Shown here in pieces: positions 53,508 to 64,000 of a DNA stretch of 64,000 bases. Below the pieces are notes generated by a model. That model searched no databases. It was not told where the DNA came from and saw nothing but the letters and a program-made list of their open reading frames with translations. Made by a program: the position numbers and the translations under genes. Position 1 is the first letter of the stretch; each line of letters starts with the position of its first letter. Location: contig JBANDB010000003.1 of assembly GCA_037576215.1 (NCBI GenBank), positions 5,518,001 to 5,582,000 of the forward strand. Reading direction: 5' to 3'. This DNA is from Armillaria gallica. Taxonomy: Eukaryota > Basidiomycota > Agaricomycetes > Agaricales > Physalacriaceae.

Positions 53508-54140
53508 ATTCAAGTAGGATTTTGGAGCATAGTCGTATTGGAATCGCCGAACTGCGTGGAGGATATCAGATCACATGGAAGGCAAAAGTTAAGCCTGAAC
53601 TCGTCGATGTTTGTTTCCGAGGAAGATCGGACCGGTTGGCCCGCGGTAACCAAAAGCTTCCCTGAAGACGGCCATCACTAGCAAAAGCTCTCCACACCCA
53701 AAGACACGCGCGCTTCCCTCGTTGATGTTTTTCTCGATGCGAAGATTCCTCAGTCTGTACCTCGGCTCCTGAACTGGGAGGATGCTCTCAAGGCGATAGA
53801 TTTAGGCAGAAGGAAACTCAGAGAATCGAGACGGGTTGGAAGGAAAGCAGGCAAATAACTGGCCATGGGTAGGAAGACGTAGACTAAGAGAGGGAAGAGG
53901 AACGTGCTGGTGACTGTGAAGGTCTTCTTTCTATGTGTTATGAGTGATCCTATGGTATGTTCACTGTCATCATCTCGCTGAACTCGCATTGACGCGACTT
54001 AGTCCTTCAAGCTTCAAGCTTCAAGAGGAAGACAGTCAAGAGGCACGACAAGAACGAGTCTTATAATGATGCAAGTGCTAACTCCGAGGAGTCCTTGTTC
54101 GTCGACAATACTGGTGTCCTCAGCACTATTCAGGACCATG
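53508..54140. repeat. Segmental duplication, copy 2
   Basis: Direct-orientation partner of 50470-51110, with several small deletions and a local 'aagcttc' triplication near 54008. Confidence 0.8.
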
Positions 54141-57100
54141 GGGGATATGACAACTTTACCTCTCACCAAAGACCTCCGAGCTTCGACTTCACCAATATCT
54201 CGTCTATGGATCCACCCGCCATAATCTCCGGACAGCGTCCTCAGCTCAGAGGCCGACCTGAGACAAAGGAATGTTGACATTTCTTTGCATGAGAGCAGCT
54301 GTCGAAGCGTGTCAGTATAGATGGGCACTATCTTTCAGGAGGATGAGTATAGGTTCGGAAAAATCTATAGACATGCATACGAGTCGCGATGTCCCAAATT
54401 TCGTCCAGCGATATTCTGCGAGCCTATACTTTTACCATTTATCCAATTGTAGTCCGGGAAAGAAATGATCCAAAGGGAAATCGCAAGCACAGGCACATTT
54501 TGGGGGGGCTAATAGAATTAGGGATTATAATTTTCAATGCAGAAATTTCACTGGTGATAATGTGAGAAGGAGACGAGATTTAATTTTAGACTGTGAGTAG
54601 GATCTTAAGGTGCACGTGGCGTTACATATATACATGCGCTTGATCAACAAATTGTGCTTCTAACAACACCAATACCAACACCATCGAGGACTACGCGCAC
54701 GCACATATATGGCCTTCTCAATTGTCAACATTCCTTGCTTGGATACATCTTCGCTCACAGAAGGTCCTTTCGAACAACTTTTTGGGTGCATTCTGTCAAC
54801 ATCAGCGTGTCAATTCTGCATGAAAAGGAGCAATAGTAGATGCGGGGAGGAAGGGTTATGCCATGGGTAGTACGGAGGGATGTGTACGTGCATCGGAGGA
54901 CAGCTGACCGTGATGGGGAATGTTCACTATGACCACTTCAAATCGTGCTGACAAGTAGGGCGGAAAGCTATTTTGGCTCTATGGCTCTCCGGTATGTCCT
55001 CCATACTCAGCCCGCTGAATCTGTACTGATATATGACTTTTATTCGGTCGTTCAGCGCGAGCGGGCGCCAAGCAGCACAATCAGCTAGAGTATTTCATCG
55101 ACGTGCGCAGCGGCTCTAGGGCAAAGTCGTTCACTAGCAATGGTGGGGGCCCTCACCAACACTACCCACTCCGAACTCATCAAGGACTCTGAACTGACTC
55201 GGGCACTGAAGACATGCACCACGCTCACAGAACTTTCCCTCGTCAACGTTATGTCCAATTACTGCGTGCAGAAATTTCTCGTTCTTTACCTCTAAGAGTA
55301 TCGGCTTTTCAGCTTGAATGGGACTCTGACAACATATCAACACGATATTTTTAGGCGGAGAGAGCTGAGATGGGCTGGGAAGAAGGGCCCGGTGCAGGAT
55401 TCGGAGGCTCGCCACGTCTTGAGCCACGAGCGCACTGCATTCAACTCCGTCAAGCGTGCCCCAAATCCTCCTCTCGCTAAGCATTCACGTCGCTACCCTC
55501 GCTTGTGCTGCGACCATCAAGCGGCGTTGATGGCACGAGCATGGCGCAGCCCTGTCCACACTGACGCCGCCAACGATGCGCACCTCTTACCCCACGCCTC
55601 GTTGTCTGACACCGCCAGAGAGACGGTCACCAGTCTCTTGAGCTAGTGAGTACTCCGTCCTTCCTTCCTAATCAAAGATGCATACATACCGATTCACCAT
55701 TGTCTCAGATCATTGATCAGCCAAGTTGTACATATGCCCAACTAAAGAATGAAAGTGCATCAGCATACAAGCGTATCCCACCGAATGTGCTAGTAGACAG
55801 GGTCACAAGTTCGTGCCGCTCGTTCCTCGCGTTGAGCTTGTGGCGGATCAAGGTACATGCAGAGTGTAGTTATGCACTCTGTTTGGATTTAGCTGTACGC
55901 CTTCGCTCGCCATGCTTCGCAGTTGCACCTTTGATATTGGATGCTCCTCGAGTCCATTTTGTCTGCCGTATCTCGCATCTTGCTGTTGGCTGGTCGAGAA
56001 CTCCGTTTCTATTCAACACCGCGCTGGACTTGCCTTGGCAGTCGGTGGAATTTGGATTCCGTGATACAGAAAAGGTGTTTTCCAGAAACCGCAGTTCTGC
56101 TGATATTTCATTTTCATAAGTCACGCATGGGGGAGAAGAACTGACTTGTCGCTTAGCTCTAACATGAGCAGCATTACAACGTTTGAGTTGTTCGGATAAG
56201 GTGAGATTCACACAGATTCACAACATGATGAGATGCTGAAGAGATTGCTCATTAGTATACAGAGTGCATCGCTCATGGTCGAGGAGCATTTCAAAGACAC
56301 GTCGCTACCCTCCTCACACGTCCTCGTTGAAGGCTCGTTTGTTGATATGGGCGAGGATCCCTCTTCACACCAGTCAGCCCCCTCGGCTCCTTGCATGCGT
56401 CGACATCTACGCATCACACATGGCTGGCCTTCTGATAAGTAAACGTATTAGGCTCCCGATTCCAATGCTTCCCTCTGATCAGATGCATATCAGACGTTTA
56501 GCGCTGAGGCTGATTGGTTCTAATACAAGAGGAATCTGAAAGCACATGGGAATCCAGTGTTGGAAGGGCAACGGCCCTTGAACGACCCAGAGTCGAAGGT
56601 CAAGGTCGGAAAGTCATTTTCTGCCTGGACTTTCAGGGTGTATGACTAAGCATCAAATCTCGCTATCTTCCCTCATCCCAGGCGCCGTTAAGGCGACGCT
56701 TGCACGAGGAGCGAGTCCTCGACACCCAATATAGGCGTACTTCAGTTATTTCCTCTATATATTCATCTCTGCCTTTTCTCTACTAATAATTTGTTACCTC
56801 GTTTTTGCTCTTTTCTCAATCTTTTCTTCTGGCCATTCACAGAAAGAATCAGGAGACGAGGATATGAATGATAATCCGATCACCCAAAATCTCAATTTCT
56901 ATTCAAGATCTATTCATTTTTTGTATAAACATCGTGGATTGCTATTCATCAGTGCGGTGTGACACAAATGTTGGCGGATTCTCTGGGCTATGATGACGAT
57001 AATTCCTGATGCCATCGACGAATACAAATATGTGGTTGTCTGGCTCGGCCCTATGAGCCAGGTCAAAGGCCGTTCAGGGCAAAAAATGCCCTGACCTTGG

Positions 57101-57280
57101 TCGACGGCTGACTTGCCCTCGACTCCGCATCAAGTCGCCGCCCCACACAACACTGTGGAAATTGGAAATCGAAGTCATGGGCGCTGAATCGCTGATGCTG
57201 GAGATCGGCTAGGCTGTGAAGCAATGCCCCGGCGGAGGGTATTGGGACCAGTGCAAGGGATGCATTGATATGCATCACCT
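54141..57280. other. No gene recognised upstream of the CHAT gene
   Basis: About 3.1 kb with many short ORFs on both strands but no consistent exon chain, domain, RNA gene or repeat that I can support. Confidence 0.35.
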
Positions 57281-57288
57281 CACCAGCG

Positions 57289-57298
57289 CATATATTTA
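57289..57298 (+). promoter_or_regulatory. TATA-like box of the TPR-CHAT gene
   Basis: ATATATTTAC about 45 nt upstream of the ATG at 57341. Confidence 0.45.
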
Positions 57299-57340
57299 CT
57301 GCCCCGAACACTTCCACCATGCAGTCCTACAACTCCTTCC

Positions 57341-60300
57341 ATGTCTCATCAGCACTTCAGGTGAGTTCTTGAGGTATTCTCAGTCATTACTCTGTGCAAT
57401 TTCTCACATTTTGTGCTCGTATCAGTCATGATCATTCCGATGGGGAATCTAGGGACGAAGACGGTCTTAATCTTGTCGAGTACGTGCGCACTCCTTCACA
57501 CATAGGACATTCTGTTCTGATAGTGTTAATGACAGGCTACCGGGGGGGCAAGACTCGGAGATCGAGTAAGTCTCACATAGTCTGCTTGTGAATATACCTC
57601 ACGCTTTCAACAATAGTTCAGCCGATTCCTTGGACGCAGATGATCTTGTGCACCGATACTCCATGTCCCCCAAAGCTCTGATACCATATGTGAAGACGTG
57701 TCTTCTATCCTTTTCACGGGACGGCAATATGCACTCCCTTGATAAGGCTATAACACTTTGCGAGTTTGCGATCTCCCGTTATCCTGATGATCATCCATTG
57801 AAATCCGACCACCTTGTCCGACTTGGAATGGCTCTGGAGGACAAGGGATTGGAAGAAGAAGCCCTGGGCGCCTATGAACGCGCTATTGATGGTACTCCGG
57901 GCAATGGCATGAGAATCTGCTGTCACAACATTGGTGCCCTGCTCAAAGCCCGTTACGATTGGCTTGGAGGGGCAGAGGATCTCAATAAAGCAATCTGGGC
58001 ACAGGAGATGGGCATTGCTTGCACTGCAGCAGATGCCAGTGGGGAGATCCTTGACAAGTCATATGGTTCTCTTTTGTACTCATTGGGAGCACGTTGGAAT
58101 CTCGTCAGGGATGAGGAGGATCTCGATCGAATGTTGTCCTATGCTGAAAAAGCTATCGCATTGAATCCATCCAATGCCCGTGCCCAATCCATTCTCGGTC
58201 TGAATTTTGTCGAGTTGCGCTCCTATACACATAGGACATTCTGTTCGGATAGTGTTAATGACAGGGTACCGGGGGCGCAAGACTCGGAGACAGAGTAAGT
58301 CTCGTATGGTCTGCTTGTGAATGTACCTCACACTTTCAACAATAGTTCACCCAATTCCTTCGCAGATGATCTCCTGTGTCGATGGTCTATGTTCCCCAGA
58401 GCTCTGACACCGCATGAGAACACGATTCTTCTATCCTTGCTAGAGGACCTCAGTGTGTGCTCCCTTGATAAGCGTATAACACTTTCCGAGTCTGCGATCT
58501 CCCATTATCCTGATGATGATCCATCGAAAACCGCCCACCTTTTACTGCTTGGTATGGCTCTGGAGAAGGAGGGATTGGAAGAGGAAGCCCTTGGCACCTA
58601 TGAGTGCACTCTCGATGGTACTCCGGGGGACTCCGATGGCCTGAGCATCTACTTTTACAATATCGGTGCCCTGCTCAAACGCCGTTACGATCGGCTTGGA
58701 GAGGCAGAGGATCTCAATAAAGCAATCTGGGCACAAGAGATGTGCATTGCATGCACTGCAGCAGATGGGGAGAACCTTGATGAGTTATACGGTTCTCTTT
58801 TGTACTCATTGGGAGCACGTTGGAATCTCGTCAGGGATGAGGAGGATCTCGACCGAATGTTGTCCTATGCTGAAAAAGCTATCGCATTGAATCCATCCGA
58901 TGCCCATGCCCAATCCATTCTCGGTCTGAATTTTGTCGAGTTGCGCTCCTATACACATAGGACATTCTGTTCGGATAGTGTTAATGACAGGGTACTGGGG
59001 GCGCAAGACTCGGAGACAGAGTAAGTCTCGTATGGTCTGCTTGTGAATGTACCTCACACTTTCAACAATAGTTCACCCAATTCCTTCGTGGATGATCTCC
59101 TGTGTCGATGGTCTATGTTCCCCAGAGCTCTGACACCGCATGAGGACACAATTCTTCTATCCTTGCTAGAGGACCTCAATGTGTGCTCCCTTGATAAGCG
59201 TATAACACTTTCCGAGTCTGCGATCTCCCATTATCCTGATGATGATCCATTGAAAACCGCCCACCTTTTCCTGCTTGGTGGGGCTCTGGAGAAGAAGGGA
59301 TTGGAAGAGGAAGCCCTAGGTACCTATGAAAGCATTCTCGACACCGCTGATGTGGACTCCCATGGCCTGGGGTTCATAAGCATGTGCTTTTTCAGTATTG
59401 GTGCCCTGCTCAAGGGCCGTTACGATCAGCTTGGAGAGGCAGAGGATCTCCATAAAGCGATCTGGGCACAGGAGATGTGCATTGCATGCACTACAGCAGA
59501 TGAGGATAACCTTGTCTCGTTTTATGGTTCTCTTGTGGACTCGTTGGAAGCACGTTGGAAGCACCTCAAGGACAAGGAGGATCTCGACCGAATGTTGACC
59601 TATGCTGAAAAAGCTATTGCATTGAATCCATTGAATGCCGATGCCCAATACATTCTCAGTTGTGCCCTCTATATCTCCTATAACCATCATCACGCACTTG
59701 TACTTATCGATCGTGCAATTCTTGCCATGCAGAGCCCAGTCTCCTACTCAATGCCCCATGATCGCATGAAGAGGCTGACCAGGCTTGCCGAATGCTATTT
59801 CTGTCGTTTTCATGATGTCGGGGATCCATCTGACGTCTCTGCCTGCATAAGGTGCCTTGAAGAGGCCATGGAGTGTGGGAAGATAAACCTCTCCTCACAT
59901 TTGATGCTCATTACGTGTCTGGACACTCTATTCATCTGGCACAAAGACGTTCAGTGCCATGAGCGTGCCCGCTTGATATGCGAAACTCTACTAGCTGGAG
60001 ATTCCCTCCCTAACAGTGAACGGTGGTGTGTTCTTACGGAGCTTGGGGTCACACTTCGTTCGTCATGCCAGCCAGTGAACTGGCTATCCCCAATTGATCC
60101 AGGCCAATTGGAAAAATGCATCCAAACACTTGAACATGCCATCATGTGCATTCCCCCAGGAGAATCCCAGCTTGGTGGAATGAACCCATTCTTTGATCTC
60201 AGTGCTGCCCTTGTGTTACAAATTGGATCGAAGTATCTGAAGTGGTGTGCTGATGATACGCCGTTGAGCGAAACTGCTTTTGAATTTGAATATGCCATCT

Positions 60301-62125
60301 CAATTGCAAGGGAAGCGGTTGAAGTGGCCACAAAGGACAATCAGGCAGATTGTCTAGTGACACTCGGTCGGATTTACTTTTTCTATTGGAAAGTCTTCCT
60401 ATCAAGAGAAACCCGTGAGCAATGCATCTCAGTCCTTCGTCAGACTTCGCAGCTGTCCTCACCTACTGGCATTAAACGCTTTATTTCCGCCATATGTTGG
60501 GCAGCATCTTGTTTTGCTATGCGGGACTGGAGGGGCTGTTTCGAGGCAAACACCATGGCTACAGAATATGTCCATCACCTAACCTGGCTGGGTCTGTCTG
60601 TCGCGCAGCAGCACAGGGTTATCTCCAAGCCAGACCTCCTCATTCATCAACTGGGAAGGACTGCTGCATGCGCAGCAGTTCGCGCCGGTTTCGACGGAAT
60701 TGCGCTAGAGTGGATAGAACAGTGCAGATCTATTGTGTGGCAACGAATTTTCAACCTTCGCGTGTCCATGGATGCGATATTCATTGTGGCACCGACTCTA
60801 GCCCGCAGGCTTGGAGAAGTATCACACATGCTCCAGAGCGGTGCCTACTTTGACCAGCTTGGAATGGAAGAGGGTAGGTTGGAGATGAGAAAACAGAAAT
60901 GGTACCGCTTGGCTGAAGAATGGGAAGACCTCATTGCACAAACACGCAAGCTTCCAGGATTCACCGACTTTCTCAAACCAAAGGGTGAAGCCTATTTCAC
61001 ATCGTGTGAGTTCGGAGGCATAGTTGTGCTTCTGAATGTCTACGCTGAGGGATGTGATGCGATTGTCCTTGGAAGTAACAAGGGAAAGGTCGTGGACGTG
61101 GAGCTCAACCAGATGGGTGAGGGACTTGCCACCACTTTGCAAACACGCTTGCGCGAGACCTTGCAGGAATCTGGTCGCCCTTCGCGGGATGCACGGGCAT
61201 CCCAAATCTGGTCTGGCCACGCCGGGCACGACGTGATGTCCAATGTGCTGTCTATACTTTGGACGACAGTTGTGAAGCCACTGTTCGACTTTCTTGATCT
61301 CAAGGTCTGTGCTCTTTATCTTACTTATGCGAATATACATCTAACATGTAGATTCAAAAGCCGCACAACTCCTTGAGTGAGTCCGACCCTCCACGCCTTT
61401 GGTGGTGCCCGACAGGTCCTCTATCATTCCTTCCTCTACACGCTGCTGGTCTGTATAACACCGCAGAGCGCGGGACCAAAGTCTACGAATTTGTAGCTTC
61501 ATCCTACACGCCCACAATTGGTATCCTCGCCGATATCAGCAACCAACAGTCAGAGGAGTTTAACGGCCTCCTAACTGTCTGCCAGCCACACACGCCAGGC
61601 CAGCATCCAATCCCGAAGACTGAGGATGAGGTATGCTCAGTGGTCCAAGTTGCTGTCGAAAGTGGTCTCACGATGGATGTTACGTGTTTGGATAATGATG
61701 ATGCGACCCCGGATGCAGTCCTCAGGGGCATGGCAGAGCATAGCTGGATCCATCTCGCATGTCATGCGTGCCAGGACCCTACTCAGCCACTCGAGAGTGC
61801 GTTCATGCTTGCGGGAGACCCTGAGAAGGGCCGTCCCCTCAAGCTGACCGAAATTGCCGAGCATGCAAACACGAAGGCAGACTTCACTTTCTTGTCCGCC
61901 TGCCAGACTGCGACGGGCAATGTTTCGCTATCTGAAGAATCGGTCCATCTCGCCGTGGGCATGCTCATGGCTGGGTACCGCAGCATCATCGCTACCATGT
62001 GGGCTGTCAATGACAGTGATGCGCCTATCATTGCAGAGATGGTGTACAAGTATATGCTCTCAGATGGGAAGGCGGACAGTGGGAAGTCGTGCCTAGCACT
62101 GCACCATGCAACGGCCTCGATGTGA
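57341..62125 (+). CDS. TPR-CHAT protein (caspase-like CHAT domain)
   Basis: Start 57341 (MSHQHFS) is the only ATG whose 20-nt exon 1 joins exon 2 in frame. Exons: 57341-57360, 57426-57479, 57536-57565, 57617-58213, 58265-58294, 58346-58939, 58991-59020, 59072-61304, 61352-62125, giving 1453 residues; the two 51-nt introns 58214-58264 and 58940-58990 have weak GTTGCG donors and are also open in frame, so may be retained. Residues about 35-700 are TPR-like helical repeats (GLEEEALGTYE, EDLDRMLSYAEKAIALNPS), including three tandem exon units. Further helices follow. The CHAT domain (about 60955 onward) has WIHLACHACQDP (His) and FLSACQTATGN (Cys), the expected catalytic dyad of this caspase/separase-clan family. 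CHAT proteins act as proteases or in signalling; target unknown. TGA at 62123 stops it 20 codons before a conserved-looking tail ending WVPFIHYGA. Confidence 0.85.
57480..59071 (+). repeat. Tandem exon-intron units of 729 and 726 bp in the TPR-CHAT gene
   Basis: Units begin at exon starts 57617, 58346 and 59072. Each repeats a long TPR exon, a 51- to 56-bp intron, a 30-nt microexon (GAQDSE-type) and a 51-bp intron GTAAGTCTC...CAATAG. All junctions are phase 2, so whole units can be gained or lost without breaking frame. Units 2 and 3 are most alike. Confidence 0.88.
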
Positions 62126-62185
62126 CAGAAGGTGGGGGAGAAGAATTTCATGTTGTGGGTGCCATTTATACACTATGGAGCTTGA
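62126..62185 (+). pseudogene. Cut-off C-terminal tail of the CHAT domain
   Basis: In frame after the TGA at 62123-62125 come 19 sense codons, QKVGEKNFMLWVPFIHYGA, then TGA. W-V-P-F-I-H is how fungal CHAT domains commonly end (from memory), so the upstream TGA probably replaced CGA. Confidence 0.6.
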
Positions 62186-62216
62186 CTGTCAAGGCTGGGA
62201 ATCGGGAGCAATTTGA

Positions 62217-62355
62217 TCATTTACATGTACACCGCGATGGTATCGTATCCTCTGGAAGTCTCCAATTGTTTCTTTCATCTTTTATCCCTTTCTTTACTTG
62301 TCTTAATTATGTACTCGTTATGACTCACGACCTCATGAATCTTGTAGTAACAACT
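62217..62355 (+). repeat. 3' flank segment shared with 30767-30905
   Basis: Follows the CHAT gene by about 30 bp and aligns with the segment downstream of the KDZ gene. It may be a conserved 3' UTR. Confidence 0.65.
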
Positions 62356-64000
62356 TTTCTAGTAACAACCTTAGTAGCTCAGTCTCATACTTCCTCCGGC
62401 ACATATGTTTGCGATATGTACACGAGGCTTGGCTGGCACCCTTTGTTGATCACTAGAAGGGTGCATTTTGGGCTGGCGCAACATTTTATACCCCTTTTCC
62501 GCTCTTGCTGAAAAGGTCTCTGGATGTTCGTTCACCGCCCTGTGCCTGGATCACTCTCTGCCACCATGCATTCGCTTTTATTGCACAATACACTATACAA
62601 CGACGACTGCTGTCAGTTGTGGACTCCCCCTTTGCTCGTGTTTATGCCGGGCCATCAGGAGGATGTCTCCTTCTACATTGTTACGCCGTAATTTCTTTCG
62701 CTACGCCGTACGTGTCATTGGTGCTTTGGATTTCCTGGGACTGTACCTCAATGCCCATGAAGACTGCATTTCCTTAATGTACGCTGAAAATGGCACTTGT
62801 GTTTGAACATACCCGCCTGCATTGAGGAGACATTGTCTCATATGGTTTCAGTTTTGTCAGTTTTATGACGCTGGTATGATGATACTTGTATACATGGTGG
62901 ATATTCAATATAACCTTTCGTTTACACCCTTCGTATGGGTCCGATCCCGTGAAACGCTTCATAGTTCCCGACACTATGATGTCAGTCACAGCGGCAGGGC
63001 CCACTATAAAGTATATTGATGGCTTGGTAGCAACGGCGCAGAAAACATTGACTGTTTCCTTTTTAGGGACCGCTTGCCAGTGCGACTACTACTACTACTA
63101 CTACTAGCACAACTGCTTTCCGCCCCTGTGATCGTATGGGCGTAATAATGTACAAAAATTCTTTAGTCGATTAGAGGTGACGCCACTACTTCTTGGGATT
63201 CCCGACACCACTTATTTCGATTAGATGACTGTCCCCGGGTTTGTTTTGCAGGGTCAGGATCACAGCCACTTTCCCATTCCAAATTCCAATCAATCGACAC
63301 TTCAAATTCGCAAGTACTTTCTAGGAGATCTTGACCGACACTACTACCAATGACTGCCCCTCCAGCATTGTTCCAGCATTATGTTCAGCCATGACTTTAT
63401 CCATGTTTGCGCCTATTTTAATGCGCCAATTAATTTTCGGGAAATTTCTTGTTTTGTCCCCATCCCTTTCTTTCCTTCACGGAAAGACTCCACTGAATTT
63501 CCTTAGAATGTTGTCGAATCTCACCGTCGACCGCCTTAGCTCTTGCTACGATGATCCAACAAAATACAGCTTTTACTGCGGATTCGGTTTCGTTGCCACA
63601 GACTATCATTAATCAATGGAAATGTTGTTCTAGTTTTGAGCGTGTGCGCGGCCTGCATTGTCTGCAAATGCCCCCGGTCCCGCCACCGAGTCTCATTCAA
63701 AAATGTATCAGTGAGGCCGGTCCTTCATGCGTGAATATAATCCTTCGCAACAGACTCCAGGATCATCGCACGGTCCCGCCAAAGCTCATTCCTGTCAATC
63801 CCAGTGCACTGGCTCTGACATGGTGTCCGTCATCATCGATGTATTTGAATGATCCTGCTATCATACTAAGATTTGATTATATTAGTTTTGTGATATCTTC
63901 TGGATTGATCCATTAGCAGTGCGCACAGACTATTATCCATTGGAGCTGTACGCTTGCTCAAATGTGATGGCGGCCGAAGTTCGGCACATCAACAATCTAT
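62356..64000. other. No gene recognised at the right end
   Basis: Only short ORFs on the plus strand without introns or motifs I can support. An ACT microsatellite is at 63085-63107. Confidence 0.35.
63085..63107. repeat. (ACT)n microsatellite
   Basis: About seven to eight uninterrupted ACT/CTA repeats. Confidence 0.8.

Noticed and set aside
57063..57320. 85-codon minus-strand ORF upstream of the CHAT gene
   Set aside because: It overlaps the putative promoter and leader, has no motif, and no splice support.
57319..57360. CHAT gene start at 57319 (MQSYNSFHVSS)
   Set aside because: With this start the first intron leads into an immediate TGA; the ATG at 57341 gives the phase that opens all following exons.
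1523..62125. Classic RIP (repeat-induced point mutation) as the cause of the TGA stops
   Set aside because: Single-copy-looking genes are affected as well, element 1 is untouched, and classic RIP is an ascomycete process; CpG deamination fits better without extra assumptions.
1..64000. CRISPR arrays, bacterial operons, replication origins
   Set aside because: The window is eukaryotic with spliceosomal introns; repeats seen are tandem satellites, LTRs or gene duplications.

Overview
The window looks like nuclear DNA of an Agaricomycete (mushroom-forming basidiomycete). Introns are short (about 45-60 bp, GTRAGT...YAG). It carries a KDZ-family transposase, two chromodomain Ty3/gypsy LTR retrotransposons, a TPR-CHAT protein, a microsomal P450 and several intron-rich uncharacterised families of the kind I associate with agaric genomes. 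There is no operon structure; much of the window is repeat-derived or decayed.

Layout. 1-17.6 kb: small spliced genes of unknown function on both strands, one RNase H1 N-terminal (viroplasmin-like) domain gene at 6113-6721, a RING-like fragment, several short tandem repeats, a tandem array of Pol III B-box/T-arm-like units (12.64-13.03 kb) and a three-copy decaying paralogue array (15.6-17.5 kb). 17.6-30.4 kb: a KDZ transposase gene cut in two by a complete, apparently young Ty3/gypsy chromovirus (17968-27302; two LTRs of equal length that look identical, perfect 5-bp target duplication). 30.4-38.5 kb: small hypothetical genes, an F-box pseudogene and a WD40-like fragment. 38.6-49.3 kb: a P450 gene cut by a second, older Ty3/gypsy element (40228-48602) full of TGA stops. 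49.3-57 kb: degraded region with a 0.6-kb segmental duplication and a relic AGC kinase. 57.3-62.2 kb: a TPR-CHAT gene whose N-terminal half is a tandem duplication of whole exon-intron units. 62.2-64 kb: no gene recognised.

The two retrotransposons share notable features. A 13-nt PBS is exactly complementary to an LTR segment 33-35 nt downstream of the TATA box (Tf1-type self-priming). A small membrane-protein ORF precedes or overlaps gag. Gag and Pol are related by a -1 frame with a shared GTAAAAGAG at the gag end.

Across the window, most premature stops in otherwise open frames are TGA, many at sites explained by CGA to TGA. This pattern is consistent with methyl-CpG deamination. The young retrotransposon lacks it.

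Exon positions were derived by hand from frame continuity and splice consensus. Family names rest on recognised motifs, not on database searches.
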